A stretch of 64,000 bases of DNA from Eudorina sp. 2006-703-Eu-15 (Eukaryota; Chlorophyta; Chlorophyceae; Chlamydomonadales; Volvocaceae). Position numbers and translations under genes: made by a program. The DNA is taken from contig BDSI01000016.1 of NCBI GenBank assembly GCA_003117195.1, positions 558,001 through 622,000 of the forward strand, in the 5' to 3' direction. This document shows, piece after piece, positions 36,401 to 48,200 of the stretch (its first letter is position 1; each line of letters opens with the position of its first letter). The notes below the pieces were generated by a model. It saw nothing but the letters and a program-made list of their open reading frames with translations. It did not search any database and was not told where the DNA came from.

Positions 36401-37718
36401 TCGGCTTGCATGAACAAGTGTTCCCCCTCCCGGGCCTCGCAGGTACCAATTAATTTGGTCAAGTCTTTATCGTCGGGCAAAGTGTGTCTAGGCTTCTTTC
36501 ACTTGGTTCCCCTGTCGCAACCTAAGCTCCCAAGCGCGACTGCTCATACCCTGGCGGATTGACACAATGAAAATGATCTCATGCTTCCCGTCATCGGAAA
36601 TCAGATGTCGAAAGGAATCCCAGACCCACCACGAACACAGCGCGTTGCTCCGCCGGGTCGGTGTTCTTAGCCTGCAGGGTCGCAGCAACGACACCAAGAG
36701 GTGGGCAGGGCAAGGGACGAACAACAGCGGCGGCTTCCGTCCGGTGTCCTTCGGCACCGGCATTGACAACCAAAACCGGCGCGAAGATTCACATTAAAGG
36801 ACTCGGGTAGACGAAAGTGAGCTGCCCTGTCGTTTGCGCGCGAGTGGTTTCAATTCTCAAATAAAACACTATCGAAGGGCACGGCAACAGCCTTATGTAC
36901 CCACCATGGCGGGCTTCATCGTTGGCATCCAACGACTCAGTGCTTGGCCTGCAATAATATGAATGCGGTGTCAAGCTTTACAAGGCTCCGAGCTCCGTCC
37001 GACACGACACGCTTTGCACTCGAGCACGCAACCTCCGACATACCAGTGTACAAGTCGTCCTCATCCGCCAAGGCCTGCTCCAGTTTCGAGTTATACTTCT
37101 GACGCTGCTCTGGATCAGAAAGGATTTGGTATGCCTACGATCACAGAAAACAAGCGCCGTTGCGAAAGAAACCCTAGACGACGCGGGACGCGCTGCAGCA
37201 GCGGCTGCAGCGATACAAAGTACGCGGTACACCGATCGCACCTCGTTCAGCAGGATGCAAATGTCGTGCCCCCTTTCCCCCAGGTAGTCGGGATGGCACT
37301 CTTTCGCGAGAGAACGATATGCCTTTTTGATCTCCTCCGTTGGCGCATCATCATCCACTCTGAGCATTCATGCCAACAAAGAACATCAGTAAGAGAGCGG
37401 CGTCGCTTGCCCTACGCAAGTCGCGCGGGCAGACAGGCGGCCTCAAAACTCTCACCCCAAAACCTCGTAATAATCGACGATGCCGGACGTCAAGACATAA
37501 GAATTTGCGCTTGTGGCAGCAGCACAGGCAACTCGCCGAACTCGCGTTCCAGCACCTGCGCACGCGCGCCACGGTTCGGCCCATGGTGGCAAGGTCCCAC
37601 GCTGCAGACTAGACAATGATTTACAAAGTGACGTACTGGAAGCACGTAAAGGCGATGGTTGGCAACGCCGTGAGCAGCTTGTTGACGTAGAGTTGCGCAG
37701 CAGGGCCGACAGAGCCAT
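33462..37718 (-). CDS. Plastid J-domain protein with 4Fe-4S ferredoxin domain, 10 exons, 398 aa
   Basis: Same architecture as Chlamydomonas CDJ3-CDJ5 and Arabidopsis DJC76/77/82: transit peptide, J domain, bacterial-type ferredoxin domain. Such proteins are stromal or thylakoid-associated Hsp70 co-chaperones proposed to link redox or Fe-S state to chaperone recruitment. Exons (minus): 37718-37456, 37359-37242, 37134-37044, 36948-36905, 36671-36630, 36092-35957, 35300-35213, 34706-34557, 34141-34012, 33596-33462, all in phase. A Ser/Arg/Ala-rich transit peptide occupies about residues 1-70. The J domain starts VDYYEVLG (81) and has the HPD motif in KECHPDY. A conserved linker (ALSRWMP, then RAVFVDEF) leads to the cluster motif CIGCKQCVWC (Cys191, 194, 197, 200) and DGCPVSC (Cys234, 238). 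The C-terminal third is rich in Lys, Arg, Glu and Gln. It starts 293 bp from the divergent MED28-like gene. Confidence 0.93.
34180..34221. repeat. 13-bp direct repeat in a DnaJ-ferredoxin intron
   Basis: Three to four copies of ACCAGGATCCA separated by AC lie about 40 bp upstream (transcript sense) of the acceptor at 34142. Confidence 0.88.
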
Positions 37719-38011
37719 CGGTAATGAAGGAGTGTAAGAAGATCGCGCTGACTATGGAGATCACACCCACTTGCACACTTTTATCCATTGCACCGAAAGC
37801 CTACTTCGCTCGTGCCGGCATGAGCTCCCGAAGCCTACTTCGCCGTACTGCTGGATTTCGTAACACCGAGTCAGTTTGACGCAATTGGGTACCGCTGACG
37901 TGCCCGTAAACAAACACACAACAGGCATTGCACTTGGTTGACCAGGAAATTTTTCACGTTCAACTTGATTGTCAGTTTCAATAACACATCCCAGAAGAGC
38001 AACTAGAAGTC
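37719..38011. promoter_or_regulatory. Short divergent promoter, DnaJ-ferredoxin / MED28-like
   Basis: Only 293 bp separate the start codons of two genes transcribed away from each other, so both 5' UTRs and any shared promoter elements must lie here. I see no convincing TATA box. Confidence 0.6.
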
Positions 38012-39195
38012 ATGTCAAAACAGTCAAACCCTCAAGATATTTTGAAGCTCTTAGATGCGCTGGATCAATCCGTTGCAGACATGTTACCTCGGCCCAACGA
38101 TCCTGCAGTCGGCGCGCGTGCAGCAGGTGAGAAGGTTTATCACTTGCAGGAAAGAAGCCTCACTTGCAGGAAAGAAGCCGTTTATCACAAAAGCAGCAAT
38201 TGATTGGGCGTGCAGACGCCGTCCGCGTGTTTGCGGGAGCAGTGGGTGAACTGGACGCCTACTTCAGGCAGCTCCAGGAGCTCAAGCCCTTGCCGGCCGG
38301 ACCGGCGTCTGCTCAGGTGAAGGCGGCTGAGGGTTGGAGGCGCATGGAAGGGTCTTGTCTCCCCAGCACGGAAGTAATCTGGGGCCTTCCGTAACCACGG
38401 AAACGCTGAGCCGTTGCCAACAGAGCGCTGCACGTACATTGCGCAACCAGCGAACTTTTTGCCTCTGGCGGTGTAGTCCACGCAGCTGGCGCACCCCAAG
38501 GCCCGCGAGGCAGTGTCCTGACCATCGTTGGAAGGGCGCTCGAGGTCAGCGCACTCACTTCACCTAAAGGGGCTTCGCGTAACCCCATGATGCCGTGAAT
38601 ATCGCCCGACAGGCTCAGGAGCTGGAGGAGCTGCAGGCGGAGATCCAGGAGAAGGTGAGGCAGATGCGTGGACGGAGCTGAACCCTCGGTTGGGTATCAC
38701 ACGCGGCCGGCGGCATGCATCAGCGGACAAGCCTCGGGGTGTCATGCCAGGCGTTTCGGTAGCATCGCGCTACGAGAAACTCATTCGTCCTGTAATTATG
38801 GGAGCTGCAGCCGCGTGGGCGATTGGATGTGGCGTGTACTGGAACCGAAGGGCGCGGGCCAGCAGGTGCCGTGCGGCGATACTTAATGCGGTCATGTGGG
38901 AAACGGACGTTCGAACGGATGGCATGCCTGGGGCATCACCGGCGGCACCGTACAGTCAACCCACCTAACACATCGCCCACGCCCGTCGTCGCCATCACGC
39001 CGGTTGTTCCTGGAACAGCAACATAACGTATGAAACATTACATCACAATAATGATTGTCGCCATCGTGTCCTGTCAACCCCGCGCAGGACCGCCTCATCG
39101 CCCACGCGCGCGCCCAAGTCGCCCGCTGGCAGGAGGTTGTTCAGCAGCAGGAGCAGCTGCAGGAGAACACCCTGTTCGCGGGCATCGGCGGCTGA
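38012..39195 (+). CDS. MED28: Mediator subunit 28-like small coiled-coil protein, 4 exons, 121 aa
   Basis: Exons 38012-38126, 38216-38316, 38613-38654 and 39088-39195 join in phase to 121 residues. The N-terminal helix (DILKLLDALDQSVADML) and a second helix (VFAGAVGELDAYFRQL) are followed by a coiled coil ELEELQAEIQEKDRLIAHAR then VARWQEVV. The pattern ELxxKDxLIxxxxxxxxxWQxVL is that of the C terminus of Mediator subunit 28, a head-module component of the RNA polymerase II coactivator in the nucleus, and the length is close to animal and plant MED28 cores. I infer the identity from this pattern only; another short coiled-coil protein is possible. It is divergent from the DnaJ-ferredoxin gene and convergent with the KIAA0930-like gene. 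Confidence 0.6.
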
Positions 39196-39796
39196 GCAGC
39201 TTGACTGCTTACCTCAAACCCTACCACAACCAGATGGATGCACATGCCTGCAGCATTGTTCATGAGCGGTTGCAGTCAGGCTGCAGGGGCGGGGGCCTGG
39301 AACCGCAGATCCGAAGCACCGAGGGTGACGCGCAGCGCAACAACAGTCTGCTTGGACGCCTGCACCAGGACCCCACGTCAGGCCAGGTCCGCAACGGTGA
39401 CGCCCACTGCTGCTGTGTCAGGCCAAACCGCACGATCCTGCAATCCCCGACCAGGGGTTGCGCCGGCCGTTGATCGGACGCCTGGTACGGCGGCCATCAT
39501 GGGACCGCCCGCCCATATGGATAACATGGTAATGACGTAATCCCCCGGGATGGCCCAGACAAGGTTCAGCGTCGCTGGCAGCCGGTCCCTGGAACCCGTG
39601 CTGCGTGCCTCCGTCGCGCCGCAGCTCTCGGCGGCGTTGCCTATCCTGGTGATGGCCCGGGCTTCACACACAGGCGTCAACCCTCGCAGCGCATGACCGC
39701 CAGCCATCCTCAACCACCTGGCGGTCAAGCAAGTCCCCCGGCGGCCGGCGGCCTGCAGCCCTCCCAGCAAGTCAACGTGCCGCGGCCGCGGCTACA
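39196..39796. other. Convergent 3' intergenic region
   Basis: About 600 bp between the stop codons of the MED28-like (plus) and KIAA0930-like (minus) genes, presumably their two 3' UTRs. No further gene or repeat is apparent. Confidence 0.55.
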
Positions 39797-41798
39797 TTAC
39801 TCCTGGTCACCACTGGCGAACCTCAACACAGCCTGCGCCAGCGCCTGCACCGGCAAACTCATCCACATCAAGGACAGATGCAGCGGCGTTCCATGCGCAC
39901 CAGCGCCGGAGGATGCATCCACACCGGCGGTACTGCCGGCGGCGGCAGCCAGCACCTCAGCGCGGCCCACCGCGCCAGGCCCTATCATGACGACCTTATC
40001 TCGGCGGGATTTGCTGCGTCCCGCCGCATCGCTCGACGCGGACCGCGTCTGTCCCAGCAATCGGTTGAGGAGGCTGGGCTTAGGGTGTCCCGCAGCCCGG
40101 TTGGCGATGTAGGCGGCCACCTGGTCTCGGGTGACGTAGGCGGAGAAGAGCACCGCGCGCCGCGCTCGCTGGTCCGCCGTGGGAGGCTGAGGGGGCGGCA
40201 GGGTGCTGTTGGAGGCGGGCAGTTGGGAGGCTACGCCGTCGTCCTGTGGGACAGGCCCCGATGGGGAGCTGGTTCCTGGATTGCCGCCGGGCGCCGTGCC
40301 GGCCCGGCCGCTCGAGTGCACGTGTAGCATCACGCAGTAGCAGTCCTCGAAGGCGGCCAGTATCTGCGGGGTTTGCGAGGGGGCGGGGGGCCGGGGCCTT
40401 CATTGGCGAGCCCGAGACGGAATGATGCGTGGGCGCTGTCCACAGTTAGACGGCTGCTGCATGCTGGGAATTGTTTGCGTGCATGGCCCCGTCGCAGTGA
40501 AGTCGATAGGGTACTGATCGCCGCTGTCACGTGCGCCGTGTTCCTATCAGAGATGAAGTTGGGTTGTGCAGCTTGGGAGCGTGAGGGCTCCCCGAGCGCT
40601 TACGACTGCAGTCGCGTTCATGCCGCATGCCGGGGCGCTTGAGTGATCTATCACATGGCGACTGCCAGATCGCGCGGCTAAGCCCCCCCTTCTACCACAC
40701 CTTACCACGTCTTGGAATGCGTCCTCGTAATTGTCCACCGCGAAGCACACGTCGGGGTAGCAGGGTTGCGGCGGGCGACCCGATTTCGCCTCTTCCAGGT
40801 TCACATCCGCCGCCATGGGACTCGCGTAAACGCGGCGCCGCGACACGGCCGTGTTGGGCACGTGCTGGGCGGATGGGTGCGTGCCTGGGGAGTACCGTCC
40901 GGACGTCGCATGGCCTTGAGCGACTGCCGGCAGGACATCTTGCCTGTGGTGATGTGCGTCGGCAACGGGCACGCTTACGACAGAAGAGAAGGTTGAGTCA
41001 ACAGTGACTTGATGGAACGATGATTCCTTCGTCAGCCAGTCAGTCAGTCGCCTCAATACGCTGGGCTGTCACCGATGACCCACCAAACATCATTGATAAT
41101 TCACTGGGTTCGCGGTCACGTCGTCCAATCCTCATGACGTGACGTCCATACACGTGAAAGGGCAAGGACCAGGACAACATGTGTTGCGGCCATGCCAAGA
41201 TTGCTCATGTTGGCGCAGCGAACAACAGCCTAGTACCTGCCGGGTCCACTGACCCTCGTCTGAAGGGTGAAGGCGCCACCTAGCGTCGCCGACGTGTGCA
41301 GCCGCTCATCGACTGTCCCTTCGATCCGGTGGCCTTGTCCCCTTGTCCCATTTGCCCTCTTACCCGCACTTGACCACAGTCAAGATATACTGGGCCTGCA
41401 CCACGAGGTTGAGCTGCACACTCGACCCCCAGTCAACAGAAGCGAAGCCACCTCCGCCGGGCCGAAGCTCCGGGGGCAGCTCCGCCGACGTGTTGCGGCG
41501 TAGCGTTACAGGGGGCGTATCGGGGCCCAGCGCCTCAGGCGCAGTGACGAACCAGAGCATGTCATCTTGGTGCTCAAGCACGGCGTGCCGATCTCCGGGT
41601 GGCGCGAGGAACTGCACCGTTGTAAGGTCCCGAAGGTATGCCAAGAAGTGAGGGTGCTTCCCCAACGTACTCGTTCTGGCTTACCAGGAATGAGAAGGCT
41701 TCGCACCACTGCTCCTGCGTCCAGCTTTCGCTAGAAGACACACCTTGCAGTTGCCGTAGAGACTCCCGCAGGACGCCGTCGCTATCTGCGGCCCTCAT
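39797..41798 (-). CDS. KIAA0930: KIAA0930 (DUF2045) family protein, 4 exons, 386 aa
   Basis: Homologue of a conserved eukaryotic family of unknown biochemical function. Exons (minus): 41798-41685, 41611-41370, 40943-40706, 40363-39797; phases close. An alternative acceptor for exon 3 a little upstream also keeps frame. Family landmarks occur in order: a Trp-containing N-terminal helix (WCEAFSFL), HQDDMLWFV, VDWGSSVQLNLVVQAQY, VYASPM, CYPDVCFAVDNYEDAFQDV, CYCVMLHV, then an Ala/Gly/Ser-rich disordered region and the C-terminal block LHLSLMWMSLPVQALAQAVL, which aligns with the last 30 residues of the animal proteins. No signal peptide or membrane segment is visible. Intron 1 is only 73 bp. The start codon lies 446 bp from that of the divergent kelch gene, so a shared promoter is likely. 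Confidence 0.85.
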
Positions 41799-42244
41799 CC
41801 CGCGTATCCAGCCTGACTATAGTCATCTGGGTTAGAAATAGAGGAAGTTATGTGGACCGTATGCGCACTGCCCGAACACCAAAGAGTGACAGGCCCTAAC
41901 TTTTACCAAAGTAATAAGTCGACGAGTGCTATAATATGCCAGATAATGTGCCAGATATCGCATACATGATGCTGCAGTTTATACCGTGTTCTCCTTGCTT
42001 GAGTCCGAAGTCGATGATGGGTGTAAATCCATAGAATCCAAAAACGAGCAAACCATCAACGGCCGCGATGGTTTCATTCATGCAGCATGACACGGACCGA
42101 AACAGATATGGAAAGTATGGTTATAAGCTTTGACAAGATAACATGAGCTGTCGCCATAATGCTGTCGGTAAAGGAGTGCTTCTTGTTTGGAACCTTTGCT
42201 TGGAACGATGAGGCTGAGAGATTTTGCGGCTGCAACTCTGAAAT
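41799..42244. promoter_or_regulatory. Divergent promoter, KIAA0930-like / Sfi1-kelch gene
   Basis: A 446-bp, comparatively AT-rich spacer between two start codons pointing away from each other. It must hold both 5' UTRs and core promoters. No clear TATA box is seen. Confidence 0.55.
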
Positions 42245-45200
42245 ATGGGGACAGCTCGCGAGCGTGTCCAGGTGAGCTTGTAACTCCAGACGTTGTTGAG
42301 TCATGAAAATGTCAGGTCACGCCCTGGGTCCTTACTGTCGCAGTCGCTCGACGCCCGGCTTCGGGAACTTGAGGAGAGATTTGGAGGTGGCCTCCAAAGC
42401 TCCTTGGTGCTGCCGGCGCTCCCTGACCTCGCGTCACTAGGCGTTTCGCATGTTACGGCTGGCACGGAAACATTTCGCCCGGATGGCCGCACGTTACCAG
42501 CCCAGGGCAGCACAGACGTCGAAAGGCGAACAACCAATCTGGCGCAATTCGCTGCCGACAGCGGCGGAGACACGGGGGCTCCTGCTGGTTTGGGAAGCGC
42601 CGGATTCACCGCGACCAGCTCGGCTGGAGCCCCTGGACCGTCTCTCGCCACCCCATCTTACCGGACAATCCCTGACGCCGCAGCAGCTGAAGCCACCTCA
42701 AGGGCGCCTGCCACAGAGCCGACCAGCGGCGGCCGTGGAGAAGCCGCAGCGGCGGCTGGCATTGCACCGCCCTTGCCACCAATGCCACGGGCTGCTGAGC
42801 CATCCGCACAGGCCTCACAGCAGGCTGCTGCCCCAGCCGCTCCCAGGACTGTCGATGCGCCCCACGCACGACCGCCGCTGCCACCGGCAGCTCGACCAAC
42901 CGCATTCACAGGTGCGGTCATCCGGACCCCATAATGTAACCGTTACGAGGTAAACCCTTAGTCCCGACCGGGCGATCCAACGGGCCCAGATAGGTTGTAA
43001 GCGCCGCAATGGTCCCGCCGGGACCCATGGCAGTGGACCCCGGCGACTGCTGGGTGACAGCCTACGCCGCCTCTCCATGCACGGCACTACAGATCTACAC
43101 CAGGGGGCACATCAGACATCACCCGCCGTGTCGGCACACAATTGTCGCGGCCAGCCGCTGCGCGCCGTGCACGCCAAGCTGTGCCTAGCGTGACGGGCTC
43201 GCCTCCGGTCGCCGTGCATGTCCTGCTGGAAAGCGCCAGCGCCGCAGTGCGCGCGAGTGTCGCAGTGCCTGAGGACGCGTGACAGGGGCAGCGCCACGCC
43301 CTCCTTCGTCCTCTTCCCGTATTTCCTGACACCCTGGCCCTCTGAACCCTTTCCTTGGATTTCTTCTTGGATTTGTTTGAGCCCACAATTCGCTCGTGCA
43401 TGGTGCCGCCCGCGGTGCGCCGCAGAGGTGCCCCTCCGGCTGTACCGCCAGGGCCTGCCGCACCGCGATCTGGGTCCGCCCCAGAGCGTCTGGGAGGCGG
43501 ACAAGAACGCGGCGGTGGTGGCGCTGGCGGACCGCGTGGTGCAGCTCGAGCACCAGCTGCAGGATCAGCAACAGCAGCTACAGCAACAGCGGGACCAAAG
43601 CAATGGTGCAGGCTCAGATGGCGCGCACGTCGTCATGCCGCCCCCGCCCGTGGACCTGCTGCCCGTGCCGAGGACCGTGCTGGGAAGCACAAGCCACGCC
43701 AACGTGGCCGCGTATGACGGGATACACGCGGCTGGGGCGCCGCCGGCGCCCGTCAAGTACTACCCGCCGCCGCCGCCGGGGCAGCCGTTGACCGCGGAGG
43801 CGGCGCTGGTGCGGGTTCCGGCGGCGCAGGGCCCGCGAGGGCAGGCGCGCGCGCTGGCCGCCGCCGTGACTGCGTCCGCCGCCGTGACGGTTCCGTCGGT
43901 GATGATGCGGAGGACGCGCAACGAGAACGCGCAGCCGCCGAGCGGAGATGCGGGCGGCGGTCGCGACGACTACGACGACGACGGCGGAGTCGGCGGCCGC
44001 GCGGCTGTGCGCGGGGCAGCGGTCAGATCCACTGGCGGCGCCGGCGGCGGCGGCGGTGGCGGTGGCATCACCAGCACCGTGGGGGTGTCAGCACCGCTGG
44101 GCAGCGCCAGCGCCGCGGCGAGTGCGGCGGCGTCGGTCCACATGGCCGCCTTGCGGGAGGCGGGGCCGCTGCAGCCAGCGGGGCGGTACCCCATGGTGGC
44201 GGCGGCGCTGGCGATGGGGACGCCAGGGACGGGCGGCAGCACCTGGGAGCAGGCCAAGATGCGGGCGCTGATGTCGCTGGAACAGCAGCGGGATGCGCTA
44301 CGCGCCCAGGTGCGGCCAGGGGTCGGGTGGTCTGAGGGCGGCCGGACGGTCTCTCTACGACATGACTACACGACGCAGCGTCGCTTCGGCAGGAGCCCCT
44401 CTTTGGTCGTGATATTGTGCGCCGCTTCAAGGGCTGACGAAGATACCGTCCGCAGCCCCGCTGTGGGAACTTTGCCGGAATGTAATGATCGTTAAAAGCC
44501 CGAACATGGGTTGCGGTGCGGGACTGCCCGCCTGGCGCGATAACCATCAATCGCATGACGATGATGGGTTATGTTTCATGAGTTCGGGAAGGGAAGTAAG
44601 GGTGCGTTCGGGAAGGGAAGCAGCGGCACCGGGCGCAGGAGCCCACCGCGGTGCCAGGGGGGGCCGGCGCTCCCCGTTTTTCTGAGGGCCACTGCTGCCG
44701 GACTGATGCGGATACCCCCCACCCACCCACCCACACACACACAAACCTTTGTGCTGCGCCCCGCCCCCCAGCTGGAGGAGTTCCGCGACCAGGAGCAGCG
44801 GCACCGGCGCGAGCTGGTCGAACTGAAGGAGCTGCACAGACAGGAGCTGGTGGATTCGGCGGTAGGGGTTGCGGCGGCCCGCGCACCCTGGGTCGGGTCG
44901 GGCCGGGTCGGGTCGGGGCTGAGCCTGTGGTGTGCAGCGGCCTGCAATATCTGGGTCGGGTCGGTTGTGCATCTGGGTCTGCATCTGGGTCTGCATCTGG
45001 GTCTGCATCTGGGTCTGCATCTGGGTCTGCATCTGGGTCTGCATCTGGGTCTGCATCTGGGTCTGCATCTGGGTCTGCATCTGGGTCTGCATCTGGGTCT
45101 GCATCTGGGTCTGCATCTGGGTCTGCATCTGGGTCTGCATCTGGGTCTGCATCTGGGTCTGCATCTGGGTATGCATCTGGGTATGCATCTGGGTATGCAT

Positions 45201-48200
45201 CTGGGTATGCATCTGGGTATGCATCTGGGTCTGCATCTGGGTCTGCATCTGGGTCTGCATCTGGGTCTGCATCTGGGTCTGCATCTGGGTCTGCATCTGG
45301 GTATGCATCTGGGTATGCATCTGGGTCTGCATCTGGGTCTGCATCTGGGTATGCATCTGGGTATGCATCTGGGTATGCATCTGGGTATGCATCTGGGTGT
45401 GCATCTGGGTCTGCATCTGGGTCTGCATCTGGGTGTGCATCTGGGTCTGCATCTGGGTCTGCATCTGGGTCTGCATCTGGGTATGCATCTGGGTATGCAT
45501 CTGGGTCTGCATCTGGGTATGCATCTGGGTATGCATCCGGTTCTGGGTCGTGGCCGGGTACCGCCGGCGTGGATGCTTACTGCTGCACCCCCCGCCCCGC
45601 ATGGAATATACGGTAGTCACTCGGGGTGAGGAGGGGCCTTGGAGCGGTGGCCTGTCGCTGACCTGAACAGTTCACCCCGCACAAGTCGCATGCCCTTCCT
45701 AGGGGCATCATCGCGCGTGGCGCCGCTCGCCCGCTAAGCACTGCGACGTCGAACCTATGTTTCCCGCTGTGCGCGCTTCTCGCGACGTTGCCGCGTGGCT
45801 TGTGGTGGTGAGGTTGCTGGTGGTGCTGCTGCGTGCCGCCCCTGTTGGCGTTGGCCGCTGATAGACAGCCCGTCCATGAGCCGTCGTTGCAGGCGAGCCC
45901 TTTCCAGCTGTCCCATCCGCGAGTCCTTGCGCCCGCACTCTCACCCACGTACTCTCACCCACGCGCGCTCGCCCGCGCGGCCTCGCGCCCACACAGGGCC
46001 TCACAGGTCGCAGGCTGGACAGACTGATGCGGTCCGCCTGGCAGGCCTACCGCAGGCGGCTGATGGTGCTGCGGACCAGCCGGGCGCTGCACGCCTGGCG
46101 CCGCATCGCCACCCGCAACCGGCGGCTGCAGTGGGCGGCGGCCGTGTGGCGGCAGCGGCAGCTGGGGACGGTCTTCGGCGAGTGGCACCTCTTGGTGCTC
46201 AGCAACCGGTGAGAGGAGGAACTCCCAAAGGGGGCTGGCGGCTGGGTTGTGACATCACCGCACATCACGGTTACAACGTGGACCCTTAGCCCCGACCGGG
46301 CGGTCCAACGTGGTCTGGATTGTGGTTCGCGACCGGGGCCGTGCGTCGAGACTCGAGAGGACAGCGTGCAGGGTGCGGGGAAGCACGCCCTGGATGGGCT
46401 GCGCGGCGGCGGCCGGTTCCTGGCCGCCGCCGCGTTTCGCATAGCAGCCCCTCAGTGCAGCGGCCCTTGGGTGGTGGTTTGCGAGGGTGAGGTGGAGGTT
46501 CGTGTGGACTGCTGTGTGGACCGGGCACACACGCCCGCCCGGTCCATTGCGCGGTTGTTCTTTGAGTCCGGGGCGGCCCGACGCGGATATGGACTTATCA
46601 AGTTTATGACGGTGCGTGAACGCAACACCTGGAACCGGGTGTTCTCTTCGGTCCCGGCAAAGTTGGCATGTGCCCTTAAGACGCGCGCGCGTGCGCGTGT
46701 TCTGCGGACCCGCGCGGTCAGGCACGAGCGTCAGGCCCGCCGGCGCGCTATCGTACGGTACCAGCGTACGGTGCTGCTGGCGTGGGCGACAGCGACCCAG
46801 GAGGCGCAGCGGCAGCGCCGGCTGGCGCGCCGCGCGGTGCAGGCGCGCGGCCGCTGGTTGCTGGCGGCGTGGGTGCGGCGCGCCGGCGAGCTGCGGGCGG
46901 CCCGGCTGCGGTTGCGCGGCGCGGAGGCGCATCGCGGGGCGGTGATGCTGCGCAGCGCCTGGCGGGGCTGGGCAGCGGTCGTGGCGTGGAGGCGGGACGC
47001 GGAGGTAGCCCTGCGGCAGCGGTTGGACCGAGCGGCCACAGCGGCTGCGTTCAAGGTACCGTTCCTCGCTGTGGCACCCGGCGCGGCGTGTGAGGGGGAT
47101 GCAGCGTTAGCCGCAGGGGTTGCGCATGTACTGGAGGGAGTGTCGTTGGATTGCCTGGCAGGGCGTGGTGAAGGCAATGCACGGGCACCGGGCCGTGGCC
47201 TGGGCGCGCGGAGCGCGGCCAATGTAGCAGGCCGTGGGCCAAAGTGGGTGGAATGGGCGAAACTAGCAGGCGCAAAGGCTGGGGCTGGGATAGGGCGTTC
47301 TTGTATTTGCGCGTGAAGCGCTTGGAGTGACGTTTGAGCTCGGAGGCTCTGCTATGGTGGTGAGGAAGGTAGGTAGGTAGGTAGGTAGGTAGGTAGGTAG
47401 GTAGGTCCTGCTCGTCCCCCGCGAGGGAACACAGGCAAATTCGGCCGTTGGAAGGGTTTTTGTGGGTCCGCGCGTCTCCATGCTCTCCGCACCTTTCCTG
47501 CCGCGCTCGTGGGCGTGTCGCGACGGGCCGGCCTGTAGCCCTGTGCTTCCCTTTATGTCAATCAAGACAGCGAAACAACGAAACGTCGCCGCATGAGTAG
47601 TGGCCCTGGGCTGTTTCTTTTTCTTTCCCCCCTCCCTGGCAGATGTGGGTCGCACGCACCCGCCTGGGGCACCGATTGGATGCCATGCACCGGCGGGCCG
47701 TACTGCGGACCGCGCTGCGCAGCTGGGCGGCGCTGGCTGCCCGCTGGTGCGCCCTGCGCCGCAAGATCCGGGCGCTGTGGGCCGTGTGGCGGCGGCGAAG
47801 GCAGGCGATCCTGCTGGCCGCTTGGGCCGCCGCCGCCCGCCGCCTCGCGCGGTTGGGCGTCGCGGGTCGGGCGTTGGAGACCGCGGTCAGGTAGGCCGAT
47901 GACGAGCGGGTGCTTCGGTCCGGGTGCTTGGGCTCGGATGACGTGAAGAACGCGGTCTTACCTTGCGTTCCTTGGCAAAGGGGACGTAGATGACATGTGT
48001 TTGAGTACAACGTCATGCTCGATCGGACTTTGGAGCCCTAATGCATTCTGGGGTCCGTGCTGCCGCTTCTACCAAAGCCAGTCTCCATTCGATAAGCACA
48101 GATGAGCACAAACAACAATCGTTCACGTGACAGTTGACCCTGTACTGAGGACACCACCATCATCCCTACAACCCGTGCTCCTGCGCGTTTCTGCGCACCA

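Noticed and set aside
36295..36480. Minus-strand 61-codon frame (LTKLIGTCEAREGEHLF...) in a DnaJ-ferredoxin intron
   Set aside because: The exons at 36671-36630 and 36092-35957 join in phase exactly as in homologues, leaving no place for it. It has no ATG or convincing splice sites.
42293..42934. Single-exon gene reading of the plus frame starting at 42293 and stopping at 42934
   Set aside because: The frame begins with TTG, not ATG. An ATG exon at 42245-42271 splices in phase into 42344, and the donor at 42911 leads in phase to the next exon, so this is exon 2 of the Sfi1-kelch gene.
44547..45666. Open frames of 240-357 codons across the 12-bp array on both strands (HTQMQTQM-, LHLGLHLG-, VCIWVCIW-like repeats)
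   Set aside because: The 12-bp unit is a multiple of three and lacks stops, so several frames stay open by default. The segment lies in an intron whose flanking exons join in phase.
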